Source: Undaria pinnatifida (Eukaryota > Sar > Phaeophyceae > Laminariales > Alariaceae). From it: DNA of 64,000 bases. The DNA is taken from contig JABAKD010000002.1 of NCBI GenBank assembly GCA_012845835.1, forward strand, positions 14,653,129-14,717,128, written 5' to 3'. The notes below the pieces were generated by a model. The model was not told where the DNA came from and did no database searches. It saw nothing but the letters and a program-made list of their open reading frames with translations. Below are positions 12,701 to 24,080 of the stretch, piece by piece. How positions within the stretch are numbered: position 1 is the stretch's first letter; each line of letters begins with the position of its first letter. Made by a program: the position numbers and the translations under genes.

Positions 12701-15700
12701 CACCTTGTCCACAACAAGCACCGCCGCGCCGAGCATCCTTCGACATCATATTCTGGCCTTCCTCAGCGATCCCAGCCCCCTCGCAGTCCCGCATGCCCTT
12801 CTTGAAGTGCTCCTCTGCCCCGTTTTCCTCTAGCATGTTCGTCGGTTGTCGCGCAGTAGCTATACTTGCAGTTGTGTCGGTAGTCGTGTCAGTAGTGGAT
12901 CCTGTAGTCGTGTCGGTAGTGGTGCAAACAGCGCGACGCCGAGCATCCTCCGACAACGCACCGTCCAACGCCCCGCGCTCCCCGGCAAGGTCAACCCCCC
13001 CGGGGTCCCGCGCGCCTCTCTCGACTTCCTCCTCTGCCCAGCTAGCAGCTACTATTTTCGTCTGTTGTCGCGCAGAAAGTTTGGGCGGAGCGCTGGTGGT
13101 GTTGGTAGTAGTAGTGGTAGTAGTAGTTGTAGTGGTAGTAGTGGTAGTAGTAGTAGTGGTAATGGTGGTGGTAATGGCGGTGGTGGTGGTAATGATGATG
13201 GTGGTGGTAGTAGTAGTGGTAGTAGTGGTAGTAGTGGTAGTGGTAGTGGTGTTGGTAGTTTTGTTGTTGGCGGTGTTGGTAGTTTTGTTGTTGGCGGTGT
13301 TGGTAGTGGTGTTGGTAGTGGTGTTGGTAGTGGTGTTGTTGGCGGTGTTGGTAGTGGTGTTGGTAGTGGTGCCGGTAGAGATGCCGGTAGTGGTGGTGGA
13401 TGGGCGGTAAGGTGGTGCCGGTGACGACGGAACCTGGTGGCGATGCATGAAGGTGGACAGCGAGTCGAGAGCGTTGTCCAGCCCGTTTTCCGCGCGCACT
13501 TTGACTCCGAAGCACGCAGCTCGCAGCTTGACCTTTCTTGCAGCATGCAGGGGATACCGTACACAGTGCAGAAGGAAGCAAGAAGATGGCATGAGAGCAC
13601 GAAGACAGTGTAAAGAGCTACAAGACAGTGTGAAGGCAAAAACACAATGGTCCACGCATAGCAAAACGGGAGGTGTGGCCCTAGGCAGTCGGAGGTGTGA
13701 TACTAGTAATGCCCGTAAGAACAGCACGCTTGTTCACTGCTGGTTCGCTGTCGTTCACATGCATCGAATTAATAGTGCAATCGCTTCGAATTCGCATGCT
13801 TCGATCGTAGACGGGAATGTCATACTCTGGATCACTTTCGACAAAACGCGACCAACCCTTAGCGCCCTATCGTGTGTTCTATAGCATGCTATCTCTGTAT
13901 TGTGGACGATTCATAGTCCTATATGTGCTGGAATTTGCACAGTGCTGTGTGCTTCATGTTACCAATACGGCGAGCGCAAAGTAAGGGGCAAGAACAGCCC
14001 TCAATGTGTGCGCACACAGTGACTTTCACACGAAGTTGCTACTGCCCGCACATTTTCTCATCGTCATAATCTAGTCCGTGATCCCAAGACAGGCTCCTCT
14101 AACTCTGGACGGGAAGAATACTGCAGGACAAACGAAATGTACCGTTCGTTACCAACAGCAATAACTGATCACATTTACTCTGTGATCGACAAACACGAAA
14201 AACAACGGGACCAACCTGTGGAGTGAGGGCCGAAAGAATGCACGCCGCCGCCTTGCCAACCAAGGCATCACGGGACACACTGGATGACAATTCAGGTCCC
14301 ACGAAGAGCGACCTCTCCATCACACTCCCCACCGCCAAGAAGCGTATTCGCTCGGCCCAGAACAACTGGTCCAGCTGTTGCGGGCAGATAACTTCGTCAT
14401 GTCAGCCGAAGCCGCGCGTGTGTCGGTCAAAGCGAGATGGCAGCATGAATATTGGGATAAGTTGGGAGCTTTAGGAACGAAACGCCCGTCGCGTCGATCC
14501 CCGAGAGCGTGCATAATCGATTCATCGTTATACGCGTTTGGCTATGATCCTGCTATGTATTGCAGGCTCGGGGCTCGGGCATATCGCTTTTAGCCTACGG
14601 GCCACGTCTTCATACACAATAGCGGGTGGAGGCACAAGTAGCCGCCAAACAAACTAAGGTGTGCATTTTCGTTGATCAACTGCTCTTCGGCGAAATGTGT
14701 TCTGTTCTACGTCTGCCCCGCTGTCGGGCCCGTCGACACGCAAGATAGTGGGTTAATTGACATCTGGAGCATTCCACGGTTACAACGCCTAAAGCAATCA
14801 GGGGTTTTCACATAACTAGGTGTTCGAAATATCTGTCTCGGTGTGTCATCGATCTTTAGGACGCACGAGTGGATTGTGCATCCAAGCCATCAGTGCCAAC
14901 GCCGACCTTTAAAACTCAAGTTCCTAAAATATACGGTAGCTACGTGCCCGTGCCCTGTACGTAGGCAGCGGATACGATCAGGCTGTTCGACCTCCAGAAT
15001 ACCGCTTTTGCCAAAACATTACACTCACCGTGTGGAATCCCCGCCCTCAAAACAGCGGCCGTAGTGCCGCTTCCTCCGTGATGAATCGCCAGTGAGCATC
15101 GCGGAAGAAGTATTTCATGGGCAACAGAGCCAACATGCACCTGGCAGGAGCAGCAGCAGTAGCAGCAGCAGGAAGAGGAGGAGCAGCAGCAACAACAGCC
15201 GCAATAACAGCAGCAGGAGCAGAAGCAGCAGGAGCAGGAGCAGCAGCAGGAGCAGCAATTTCAACAATGCAAAAATGCGCTCAGTTCCACCAGTCCCGTC
15301 AAAACGGTGTCGACAAAAAACGCAGCACCCGGTGGGGTCGCGTTTATGCGACGAACTCGAAAGGGCGTCCCGACAGCATGCTCCTCTACCGGATGGATAG
15401 TCGCTTCCCGTTATATTATACTATGCCGCCCACTTTTTCTTTTACAAGCATACAAGCACACAAGCATATAAGCATACAGCCATTGCCGTGCACTGCTCAC
15501 TCTGGTTCCCGAGCAACCCCTCGTCCACTTAGTCCACTTCAGCCACTCCGGTGGGACACCCTCTCTATGCCCACCGGTGCTGTTTGTTAATAACCCGAAA
15601 ATTCCCAAATACACTTACCTGAGAAAGCAATTGAATGTACCAGGTATTCGTTACTGTAGCCATCCCTGTAGATTCACACCCCTAGGTTGCTCACCAGCAC

Positions 15701-18700
15701 ATCAGCATCGTCCGTTGACGCCGTAAACTCTTTCAGCACGAACTCCGTGGCGGAGTCTAGCTCCTTGAGGTGACTGCCCCTTTTTGCATCCACACCACCG
15801 AAGAAACCTTCCCCAGCACTCGCAGTTTCGCGAGCCGGCAGAACAACCAGACACCTAGTGCCTGCCTGTCGCGCTCCGAGTAGAACCACTTGAAGGGCAG
15901 ACGCGAGCCTGTATCCCGGGGGACACATGGCCCACATCGAGCCGAAACCGACATAGAGCGGGCGGTCCTCCCGCGCAGACAAGAACGCCTCCACACCCGA
16001 CGGAAGACACGGCGCTATGTCCGGCGTTTTGACCTTAACGCCAACAGGCAGGCCGTCTCCCGCCATCCCACTTTCTACACACAGGTTTTGGTGAGGCAGG
16101 TCGGTGGACCTTATCGGCGCTTCTTTCCCGCTTTTGGAGGTTCTTGCTTCGTCTGTTTGCCTCCTCCTTGGCATCATCCTGGCTGAGGAAGGATACAAAT
16201 ACCCGCAAACGCGAGCGTTCTCCGGCCAGAAGGGAGACGTGTCCACCACCAACGACGAAAAAAGGTACAACACCAGCGGCAGGTTCATGGGATCCACGGC
16301 GCACGATGAGAAAGGGGGGCTTGTGCCGGCTAACGTCGCCTCCCCCCCGTCATGTCCCGCGAGGACCGCACTGTCTTCGGCGAGAGGGCACGGGTTAAGC
16401 CCCAAGCGTTCTCGAAAATCTCCCCACCTGTCGGTGAACAGTGGCCACATCCAGTGTTCCACGTGAGTCCATGCCGTTTGCCCGTGAACCCGCCCGGCAC
16501 ATACGGCCTTGTTGTCAGTGCAGCTATCACCATTGTCACCAGCGGAGCGTCGGTGCCTAGTGTTGGGTAATGACCCGGCCAATGGAGCCGGATCAGATGT
16601 TGATTCCGCGAGGCGCGCAACTGGGGAGTTACGCGTAGGCGTGCCTGGAAGATGATTAAGACGGCGAAAGAGGCGGGGGTAGCTTCTTCGCATCCTTCCC
16701 GCAAAAGAGCTGGGAATGGGGGCCGCAGTGAGGTAAGGGTGACAAACCACGCTGGGGACCTGGCGAGGGGCAGCAGTGGGCGGTGTATGCGGAACAGAGA
16801 ACGCACGACAGTTATCGGGCGGGAAGGCTCTTCAGCATGGAGCGAAATGTGCCCGTTGCAATGAAACTTCACCCTTCCAAGAAGACACTGCTGTCTATAA
16901 ACCAGTACCAACACGAATACCCAACGTCAATAGGCGTGAAATCTCGTACGAAACACGATAATCGCTCAGGCGGGCAATGCGGGTGATGGCGCGAGCTGGG
17001 TGGGCCCATGGGACCATTTGGGCCAATGTTATATATGGTACCAGGCATGCACTTTCAAGATGGTGCTGCGGGCCTAGGGCGGTGCTTGGCGGGACGGCAA
17101 TCTACACACTGGTGGCACTACTACTAATAGTAGCAAATACCGGCCACAACATACTAGTAGTTGCATCAAAAGGGTTGCCCGCATACCCGCATCTTCTCTG
17201 CCAGATGGTATCCTTCCAGAGCGAACATGTTGAATATAATGAGGCCCGCCCCTTGACACGCCTTGATGCAGGCATCCTCCTGTCGCCGGTTTGCCTTCGC
17301 TTCGGCGTCATCTAGCCCCGCGGTACCTGTCGTATAGGTGCCCAAAGGGAAAGCGTGCGCGGGCGAAGCGACCAAGACCAGACGCTCAGGCACCCCATGG
17401 CAAGGTTCACCTGTTTATGAGTGTTATGTGTGTACATACATATCACACCATTTGTCAACAGACACAGCAACATTACGTATGTATACATACATATCACACC
17501 ATTTATCAACGGGTGCAGCAACAGTACGTCGCAGCAGTGGACGCGTATTCTAACTCCTAAACTGCCGCTACCTAGTACTGTGGAGAGAAAGACTTTTCTG
17601 ATACTTAGCATAAAGATTGCAACGACACTGCAAGAGGTTGGCTAGAAGCGACTTATTTTATAGGAACTTTTCAGGGTTGCATAATCCCCAGATATGTAAG
17701 ACAGCCCTCTCGAGTGGTCTGCTGTAAATGTTGAGCCTCGGATCTCGAGCAGTCTGCTGTAATCGCTCTTCGTTGTCGAGTGGTCTGCTGTAAATTTTGC
17801 GCACCTCGCGTCGACATCAGTTCAATGCCACAATCTCTTGGCAAATTACATCCCGGGAACATACACACCTCCAAGCTCTGTAATTTGGCAGTCCCTGTAC
17901 AACAGCTTTTCCCTTTCTTACAGCCACGGACGATGCTTCTGTAGAGAAAGACATTATGTGTGTATCATGTGTGTACGCTTCTTTTGTGATGTATGAGTGG
18001 AGTGTGAGCTGCCATAAGGACACAAAACGACAAAGAAGAGCGGTGTTTCTTTCGTTTCAAAAGCAGTCGCTCAAGGCTGCCTCTTAGCCGCGCAGCCACA
18101 AAATCAGTATGCAGCAACAATACAGTACGACAGCGATACAACGGCAGCCGCACTTCAAGCTCATGCCTTTGTGCCAGTAGTCACGGTGTATGTGTGGGTG
18201 GTTGGTCCCCAGCAGGAGATTGAACCATGACAATATACAACATACACCATAAAACATACCAGGTACAACATTTTCATTTTCAATGCAACAACCCAACACA
18301 CGCCGTCGGTTCACATACCAGGTATACGAAACATACATCAGCAACTCATACATATATATATTAAGACTCTTTTTGGGGGGATTCGGTCAGGAGTTTTTTT
18401 CGTCTCAGCCTCGGTATGGGATGCTCGGAACTGGCATTTCTCGGTCAAATCGCTTCGTTCGAGCACCGCCGTCTTCGGGGGGCGGCTCCAACGCCCCTCG
18501 CCCTGCCTTATCCGTTCCGCACCTCGACGTGAACGCGGATGGATGCTGCGCGAGACGAGCGAGAAGCGCGCAAAAAAATTTGCATGTTGAACGGTACTCT
18601 CCAGTTATTCTGCGGATCTTCATGTACGAAGAAGTTAATAAAATAAAACTTGGAAAGACATCATTTCCAAATTGGCGTCATAATTTGTCCCAAAACATAT

Positions 18701-21700
18701 AATATTTACTGTAATAAATATCCCCATGGTTCCGCGGTAGGTATCATAGTATTAATAGTGCATTTATTTACTGAATTTCGGTAGGTACACGTACGTGCAT
18801 GGATGTAGACGTGTGGCAAAAGCGCACGCATGACTAAAACGAAGAGGTAGTGATTACGATTTCTGCGCCAGAAAAAGCCACACAGCAGAATTACGAGTGG
18901 CTGCGTCCCCGGCCTCGAGGGTGGTAGCTCGGGCACATCGACATAGTTTGTACTCGTGCAAGTAATATAGATACGAGCAACAGCGCTCACATTGACTGAT
19001 GCTTTACTTCACACACGCTTTTTGTCTGACTTATAGCATGGATGGGGAGGGTGTACCAAAAAACAGGGAATACCATTTCGACATGAAAAACAGGGGAAAA
19101 ATCGTACCTGTTGTTAAACTGCGCCACGCGAAGGTTGCAGTAGTAGTATGGACGGTATCCACGTAAGAAACCAGTGGCATGCATTCGTCCCGGTATCGCA
19201 TCGGCCGGTGGTTCTTTTCCCCTAGAAAGCTCTTTGGAGAAGTATAGTCGGCGTGGAAGGCGTGCTTTGTTGTTGCTGTGGTGCAAGTCTATGTTGCTGT
19301 TTTGGTAGTTTGCCGCGGTCAACTAGAAAGGCGGTCGTGTTCGTACGTAACTGGCAAAAAAAAATGTGTTGCTTTCTCCTTGACGTGCTCCTTGCTGCTG
19401 ATTGCGGATTGATCATATCTAGTGAGTTATATAGAGCCGGTCGCCCCGGTGGTCTATCGGGTGGTCTATCTAGTGCTTACCTTCGAATACTACTAGCATT
19501 GGTCCTTGAATTCAGTTACCATCATTCGTTGTGAGATTTTTTACTTTATTTGCAGAAATGCGAAAATAGAACCAACTAACTGCTGAGAACCCCTAGCAGC
19601 GTGGGTAGGTACAATCGGACGCGAATCGACGAGGGAAGAAAACGCTGAATTCCTCTCGCGATAAAAATTGAGGTATGTACCGTAGTGGGGAGGAGGCAGG
19701 AGGGCCTGCTGAGTGACCCCTGATCTAAGTTACACTACTACTGGGAGGGAGGGGGGGCGAGAATAGTGCAAGGATAATAAATGGGATGGAAAAAAAAAAC
19801 TGATACAAAATCGAGAACAGCTTTTTGAGACAAGCTACACCAACAAGCACTTAATTACAGCAGTACAGGGGGGGTATTCCGATTCAAGATCATCACCCTG
19901 TGACAAGCCGAAGCAGGCGCTCAAAATCACACCCTGGACAATAGGTTCCAGGCCAATAGGCAATCGATAGGATCCTATTCCAATACGAGACCTATTGTTG
20001 CGCGCGATAGGTATCGATGGGTATTTTTCGTAGCCTATTGGGGCCGATAATGGGTATCGATTGGCAAATTCAATGATCTACAGTTGGCCAATAGCCTATT
20101 GTACCCTTTTATCCGAAAATATTTATAAAACAAGTAGGTATCGATAGACATTTTCAGGACGGTGCTGTTTGAGCGATAGGATATTGGCGCTGAGAGACGG
20201 AACCTATGGGTTTGTCCGATAGGTATCGATATACCTTTCACCAAACCTATTGTTTCGGAAAATAGGTATCGATAGACCCTTCACAATTCTATTGTTTCGG
20301 ACAATACGTATTGACAGACCTTTCACCATTCTATTGTTTCGGATGATGGGTATCGATACGCAGACATTTCGCCATTTTATTGTTTCAGTGTTGGAGAGAA
20401 AAGGCGCTCGACAGCCCGTCTAGGTACAATCAACCCTAGTTCGCCGTTCATCATCCACGCCGCACGCCCCTCCAGGACAGCGGACAATCCCCGTGAATGG
20501 CGCTGTCTGTGTTTGTTGTGTCCTAAGAAGCTCGATCGAGGTGGATTGTCTCAACAAGGTGGTGATTATCACGTATGTGTGTTCGATGCGAAGCTCAACC
20601 CTGCCGTGTTTTAGAGCGACCTGTTTGTGTGCCGTCCAGTTCCTTCTTATACCCTGGATAATACCCTATTGAATAGGGTATTGGGCCAACAATAGGTCGG
20701 CAACTATGAGGATCGATACCTATCGCGTGGCACAATAGCCCGGCTTCGGGGTCTATCGATAGGTATTGTAAGCAACAATAGGGTTAAGGCAGTGGCCACA
20801 ATAGCCTATTGTGCGACCGATATGCTTGCGAAGGTGTACATCGATAGGTATCTTGGGCACGAACATATTTTGAAATTTACTCCCAACAGGCTATCGTTCG
20901 AACAATACCTTTTTATCGCCATCAATTAATACGTATTGGTTAAAGCGATAGGTGTGCGATGGTATCGACCGATACCTATTGATCACCGTAATTGATTTGC
21001 AAGGGTATCGATCGATGCCTATTGCCCAATTTAATAGGTTCTCAAGGGTATCGATCGATACCTACTGACAATTTAATATATATATATATATATATATTGC
21101 AAGGGTTTCGATCGATACCTGCTGCTTGTAAATTTACACTCTCGTACTGCTTAAAGAACATGCCTATACGCACCGTATACCCCAGGCTACCTTTTGAATG
21201 AATACCTTGGATGATATATAGATGACATATAGCAATATGTACCTTGACCTACTTCTTGCCTTTTGTTTCAAAACAGCAGATTTACGATAATACCTGGTAT
21301 TAAAATAAGTTTTAATCGATATAGGCTTGTGAGGATTTCGATCGATAGCAGCTGCTGTGCTGCTGTTGAACGACTCAGAAACACCTCTCACTACTTTTTT
21401 TCGAGGGCATCATACCAATTCCTCTGGACCTATTGGGCAAATAAATAGGTACAACTATCTATCGACAAATTCACCCTCCTAGTACAAGTTACAATACGTA
21501 TTGATATTCCATTCATCCATATTCGATACACCAAATTGTGGACAGACCAACAGGCGTACTCAATACATGGTAGACTACAGCCGGTCGCCCCGGTGGCGTA
21601 TCAGGTTATCCTCGAGCCTGGTATAGGTCAGTTTCAATAGTTCGAGCCCCCCCGAGTGCATACTCGTATGAATTCGTGGGGGCTTTTTCTTGTGCACAAA

Positions 21701-24080
21701 TTGTCTTGCGGAAAGCGCGAGAGCGTGAGTTAGCAACACTCGACGAAAAATCGACGAGCAGTGGGAGTGCTGAACCCTATGCGCGATAAAATTTGAAGGC
21801 AAGAACCGGGGGGAAGAAGGGAGGACACCTGTGACCACGACTTGTCCAGAAGCTGGAAAGTAGAAGTGAGCAAAAAAAAAAAAGACTACTGTGCAGGGCT
21901 TTATACCTACTGGTCATAGCAATAGATATCGATCGACAATTTCACATACCTATTGGTCAATCAATAGGTATCGATCGACATTTTCACGTACCTATTGGCC
22001 ATAGTTATAGGTATCGATCGACAGATTGACATAACTATTGTCAGAACAATAGCCTATTGTGCCAATATATCAGAACCTATCGGTCGAAGAAATAGGTCTC
22101 GACAGACATATTTACACACCAATCTTAAGAGAATAGCCTATCGTACCAATTTCTGTGGACCTATTGGTCCAAGCAATGGATATCGATCGACAAATTCGCA
22201 TACTTATCGAAGGTGTCAATAGGTATCGATATGCAATGCCCCAACTTATTGATATTCAATAGGCATATGCAATAGGCTATTGTCCGGGGTGTGGCGCTCA
22301 TTGCTGTTATCTGTTGAGGGCAATATATGGTTGTTAGTAAGCCGGGACATGGCGATTTGACTGCTCCTATGTTCCGAATGGCTGTATCTTTGACGCTCTG
22401 GGTACCAACTGTATAGATTCATCCTGAGGCCGAGCGTTTCGTACGAATTGCGGCGCTGGCGAATTTTGCCCTACTCGAGTACCAGGTAGCAAGCATGCAA
22501 GAAAACCCGCGAAAATATTAGCGTGCTTATGTTTTTACCCAATAAGCGAATGAAAACGGGATTATCAGCAATTTGTTTCGGTGTCGCATACCAGGTAAGC
22601 GACAAAGAGGTGATTATAGTATTCCATGATTACTCGACCATCACGCGAGTCAAATGCGCACTGACTTGACTTCATTTCAGTCATTTTTCTACGGTTATTA
22701 TGCTCGAGTTGTGCTACTGCTGTAGACTAGTCTTTTAGTTCCATTTATAGTACATTATTAGTCGTTTTGCTTGAACACCTCATTTTTGTTTGCCATCGTG
22801 CTTATAAGCGGGGGCCCCTGAATCCTGGATACATATCGCTCTAATTTATCCGATAGAAACATGACGAAGCTCGGAATCGGATTCACGCAAGAAACGGCAG
22901 AATAAGCAGTCCACTGCTAGTCTATTAATAGTCTAGGTGTATGGATATCTTGGCATTACTTTACGTTCTACACGCGTAGACTATGTGTTGTATGGTAACG
23001 GTTTTTACTCTATCAAATATTAAATCGAACAAGTCGAAGTGCTGCCCTGCCCTACCCGGAGCATGGGTACCGGCATGCGGAGCCCTTGTACTTGTATATC
23101 ATTGGGACGCCTGTGTTCCCCCTTTTCGACTTGCGACGCACCCGGGAAATCAAGTATATGAAGTCAACCTCATCCCGAAGGGGAACCTTGTAGAAAATGT
23201 ATGACATGACATGTACGACCACTACAAGCAGTACCTGGTACATGGGTATGAAAAGCAACAGCATCATCAACCTGCAAGTTACGAGGTGGTCGAGTCGACC
23301 AGCCGAGTTTTAAATTCGCTCATAATAGAGCACCTCGTAGCCTTGTCTGTTCACTTGAAGCATACGTGTCGGTACGAAATCAAATTCAGTAGCAGATGCA
23401 CAGCCAACGGCGATTCTTCATTCTTCACGTTCCGATGGAGCGCCGACAAGGACGCTACTATTAACATTAACATTAATAATGAGTCGCCGACCTATCCTTG
23501 GCTAGTGAGGACACACAACCCGTAATACGCGCGATCGGAGTATCACACACAGCTTGCAAAGATGAGTTTCGACGAATTCGATATCACAGCTGGAGTGTAA
23601 TTTAATTTTTTATAATAATAATACTACTACCAGGTACTGTCTTCAGTCTTGTACTGCTATGTTCAGCTCAGTACTACCTGGTACCTTGGTATTGCATTGG
23701 TGTTGGAGGCACCGACTGACCGTTCCAGATAACTGCCGTCATTTCACTATGCAATGTATGTAGAGGGTGGCAACTACCGACCTTTCGAGATGACTATCGT
23801 CACGTTACTATGTAGAGTATGTAGAGGATGGTACTCACTGACCTTTCCAGATGACTGCAGGGGAATCCACGGATGCAAAGGTAGCCAAGCTGCCATCAGT
23901 AGATCCATCTGTCGAAGTACCGCCTATGCCGAGCAGAGACTTCGCCAAGTCACCGTGCTGATGGTGTGATACCAGCACCACCTCGCTGCACCAAGGGGAC
24001 CTTGACGCGATCCCGCCAGTTAGAACGATAAGTGGCTGCACGTCACCTCGCGTTCCGAATGCAATGACCACCACCTTCAT
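7166..24080 (-). CDS. Fused UGT80-like glycosyltransferase / FkbM-type methyltransferase, multi-exon
   Basis: Supported exons, in coding order on the minus strand: 24080-23843, 17311-17187, 16759-15695, 15140-15029, 14391-14216, 13532-12491, 11976-11853, 11058-10941, 10096-9992 (or from 10084), 8252-8157, 7300-7166. All junctions are GT-AG and all phases agree, giving about 1112 codons before the last, unresolved exon. Residues 1-605 are a GT-B glycosyltransferase of the sterol/UDP-glucosyltransferase type. About 617-718 is a Thr/Asn-rich linker, about 720-853 two diverged copies of an acidic module separated by a second Thr-rich spacer, and about 870-1112 an FkbM methyltransferase. The fusion rests on exon 13532-12491, a single open frame holding both the UGT tail and the start of the FkbM domain. 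Start chosen at the ATG directly before the [14 protein letters not shown] motif. Expected role: transfer of a sugar to a lipid, sterol or polyketide acceptor, then O-methylation. Two separate genes sharing an exon region remain possible but less likely. Confidence 0.72.
8833..8980 (+). repeat. G-rich tract (GGGAGGGGGG-type)
   Basis: About 150 bp of G runs broken by single A, AA or T. In an intron of the fusion gene, where the transcript carries the C-rich strand. Opens long Gly/Arg and Pro/Ser frames that are not genes. Confidence 0.9.
9183..9345 (+). repeat. Polypyrimidine tract
   Basis: About 160 bp of T and C with few G (CTTTTCTT, TTCCTTTCC units). Same intron as the G-rich tract, purine-rich on the transcribed sense strand. 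Confidence 0.85.
11221..11297 (+). repeat. 10-bp tandem repeat AGTGGCCTAT
   Basis: Eight nearly perfect units, with two carrying TAC instead of TAT. Intronic in the fusion gene. Confidence 0.9.
12690..13095 (-). other. Duplicated acidic module between glycosyltransferase and methyltransferase
   Basis: Two blocks of about 50 residues in the coding frame align end to end. Block 1 runs from [15 protein letters not shown] to [10 protein letters not shown], block 2 from [15 protein letters not shown] to [10 protein letters not shown]. Shared positions include the RQ-T start, AEE, a central G-RD-xG, and the S-DARR-xAC end. Each block is preceded by a Thr-rich spacer, so the duplicated unit is module plus ACN repeat. 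I do not recognise the module. It could be a docking or regulatory segment, or a low-constraint linker that grew by tandem duplication. Confidence 0.6.
12935..13410 (-). repeat. Coding trinucleotide repeat: Thr/Asn-rich linker in the fusion gene
   Basis: The plus strand is a run of GTN trinucleotides (mostly GTA, GTG, GTT) from about 13085 to 13400. On the coding minus strand these are ACN and AAC codons, so the linker is almost pure Thr with interspersed Asn, Ile and Ala, about 100 residues. It lies in exon 13532-12491 with no stop in the coding frame. A shorter Thr/Asp repeat near 12890-12935 separates two homologous modules. Such length-variable Thr tracts are typical flexible, potentially O-glycosylated linkers. 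The repeat also opens long frames on the other strand (Val-rich and Gly/Ser-rich), which are treated as shadows. Confidence 0.8.
13434..24080 (-). CDS. Glycosyltransferase half (GT1/UGT80-like) of the fusion
   Basis: Exon 1 opens with [17 protein letters not shown], the N-terminal nucleotide-sugar glycosyltransferase signature, and ends at [10 protein letters not shown]. Exon 2 (17311-17187) gives [20 protein letters not shown], the conserved strand that leads into AEK. Exon 3 holds [13 protein letters not shown], then [15 protein letters not shown] near residue 222, then a sugar-donor-domain start with YVGFGSMW. Exon 4 gives the diphosphate-binding [18 protein letters not shown] near residue 496. 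Exon 5 gives [15 protein letters not shown]. Exon 6 starts with the C-terminal helix ([14 protein letters not shown]). Motif order matches sterol 3-beta-glucosyltransferases and bacterial macrolide-type glycosyltransferases, so donor is probably UDP-glucose or similar and the acceptor is unknown. Exon 1 joins exon 2 in phase across a 6.5-kb intron; an extra phase-neutral exon inside it cannot be excluded. Exon 3 stays open for 355 codons, but the stretch between about 16630 and 16520 matches no family motif and may hide a small intron. Confidence 0.85.
15141..15262 (+). repeat. CAG/AGC trinucleotide repeat at an intron 3' end
   Basis: Imperfect GCAGCAGCA repeats. On the sense (minus) strand they are CTG/CTC-rich and form the pyrimidine-rich tract directly before the acceptor of exon 15140-15029. 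Confidence 0.85.
17430..17535 (+). repeat. 52-bp direct duplication
   Basis: TACATACATATCACACCATTT at 17432 recurs at 17484, followed in both by TCAAC and GCAGCAAC or CACAGCAAC. Confidence 0.85.
17705..17800 (+). repeat. ~35-bp repeat, three copies
   Basis: TCGAG-GGTCTGCTGTAA (with small changes) occurs near 17710, 17745 and 17778. Confidence 0.7.
19435..19799 (+). mobile_element. Second copy of the same SINE-like family
   Basis: Begins GCCGGTCGCCCCGGTGGTC, shares the internal GCGATAAAAATTGA and ATCGACGAG blocks with the 21579 copy and ends in an A run at 19790-19799. No clear target duplication was seen. A third, 5'-only match (GCCGGCCGCCCCGGTGGTG) lies at 34375. Confidence 0.55.
19935..22290. 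repeat. TATCGAT/CTATTG palindromic minisatellite, block A (first intron of the fusion gene)
   Basis: Degenerate units of about 42 bp, with CAATAGGTATCGAT, a short AT-rich core and ACCTATTGG. Dense at 19935-20400, 20640-21130 and 21900-22290, interrupted by unique DNA and a SINE. Unit ends are inverted (CAATAG versus CTATTG), so each unit can fold on itself. An (AT)n run lies at about 21077-21096. Confidence 0.75.
21579..21883 (+). mobile_element. SINE-like retroposon with target-site duplication
   Basis: Starts with GCCGGTCGCCCCGGTGGCG, then an A-box-like TGGCGTATCAGG and a B-box-like AGTTCGAGCCC, and ends in a poly-A run at 21872-21883. The 7-bp sequence AGACTAC occurs directly before (21572-21578) and directly after the poly-A (21883-21889). 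Length about 300 bp, tRNA-like head, A tail and TSD are what a SINE insertion should show. It sits inside the first intron of the glycosyltransferase fusion and interrupts the TATCGATA minisatellite. Confidence 0.7.
23099..23210 (+). repeat. Dispersed ~105-bp repeat (second copy at 55793-55895)
   Basis: Shares GGGA-GCCTGTGTTCC, CTTTTCG-CTTGCGACGC, ATCAAGT and CGAAGGGGAA with 55793-55895 in the same orientation. Open in one frame in both (DACVP-FRLAT), but there is no recognisable family. Confidence 0.6.
23482..23600 (+). repeat. Left copy of a ~120-bp inverted repeat around the divergent promoter
   Basis: Shares with the minus strand of 26735-26600 the blocks GAGTCGCCGA, GAGGACACACA, GCGCGATCGGAGTATC and AGCTTGCAAA followed by ATGAGTTTC. 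After the ATG this copy reads [12 protein letters not shown] and a stop. Confidence 0.65.

Noticed and set aside
12571..13410. Plus-strand open frame of 279 codons ending in a poly-Val stretch
   Set aside because: It is the antisense of the exon that encodes the Thr-rich linker and the FkbM start; its length comes from the trinucleotide repeat and it has no family motif.
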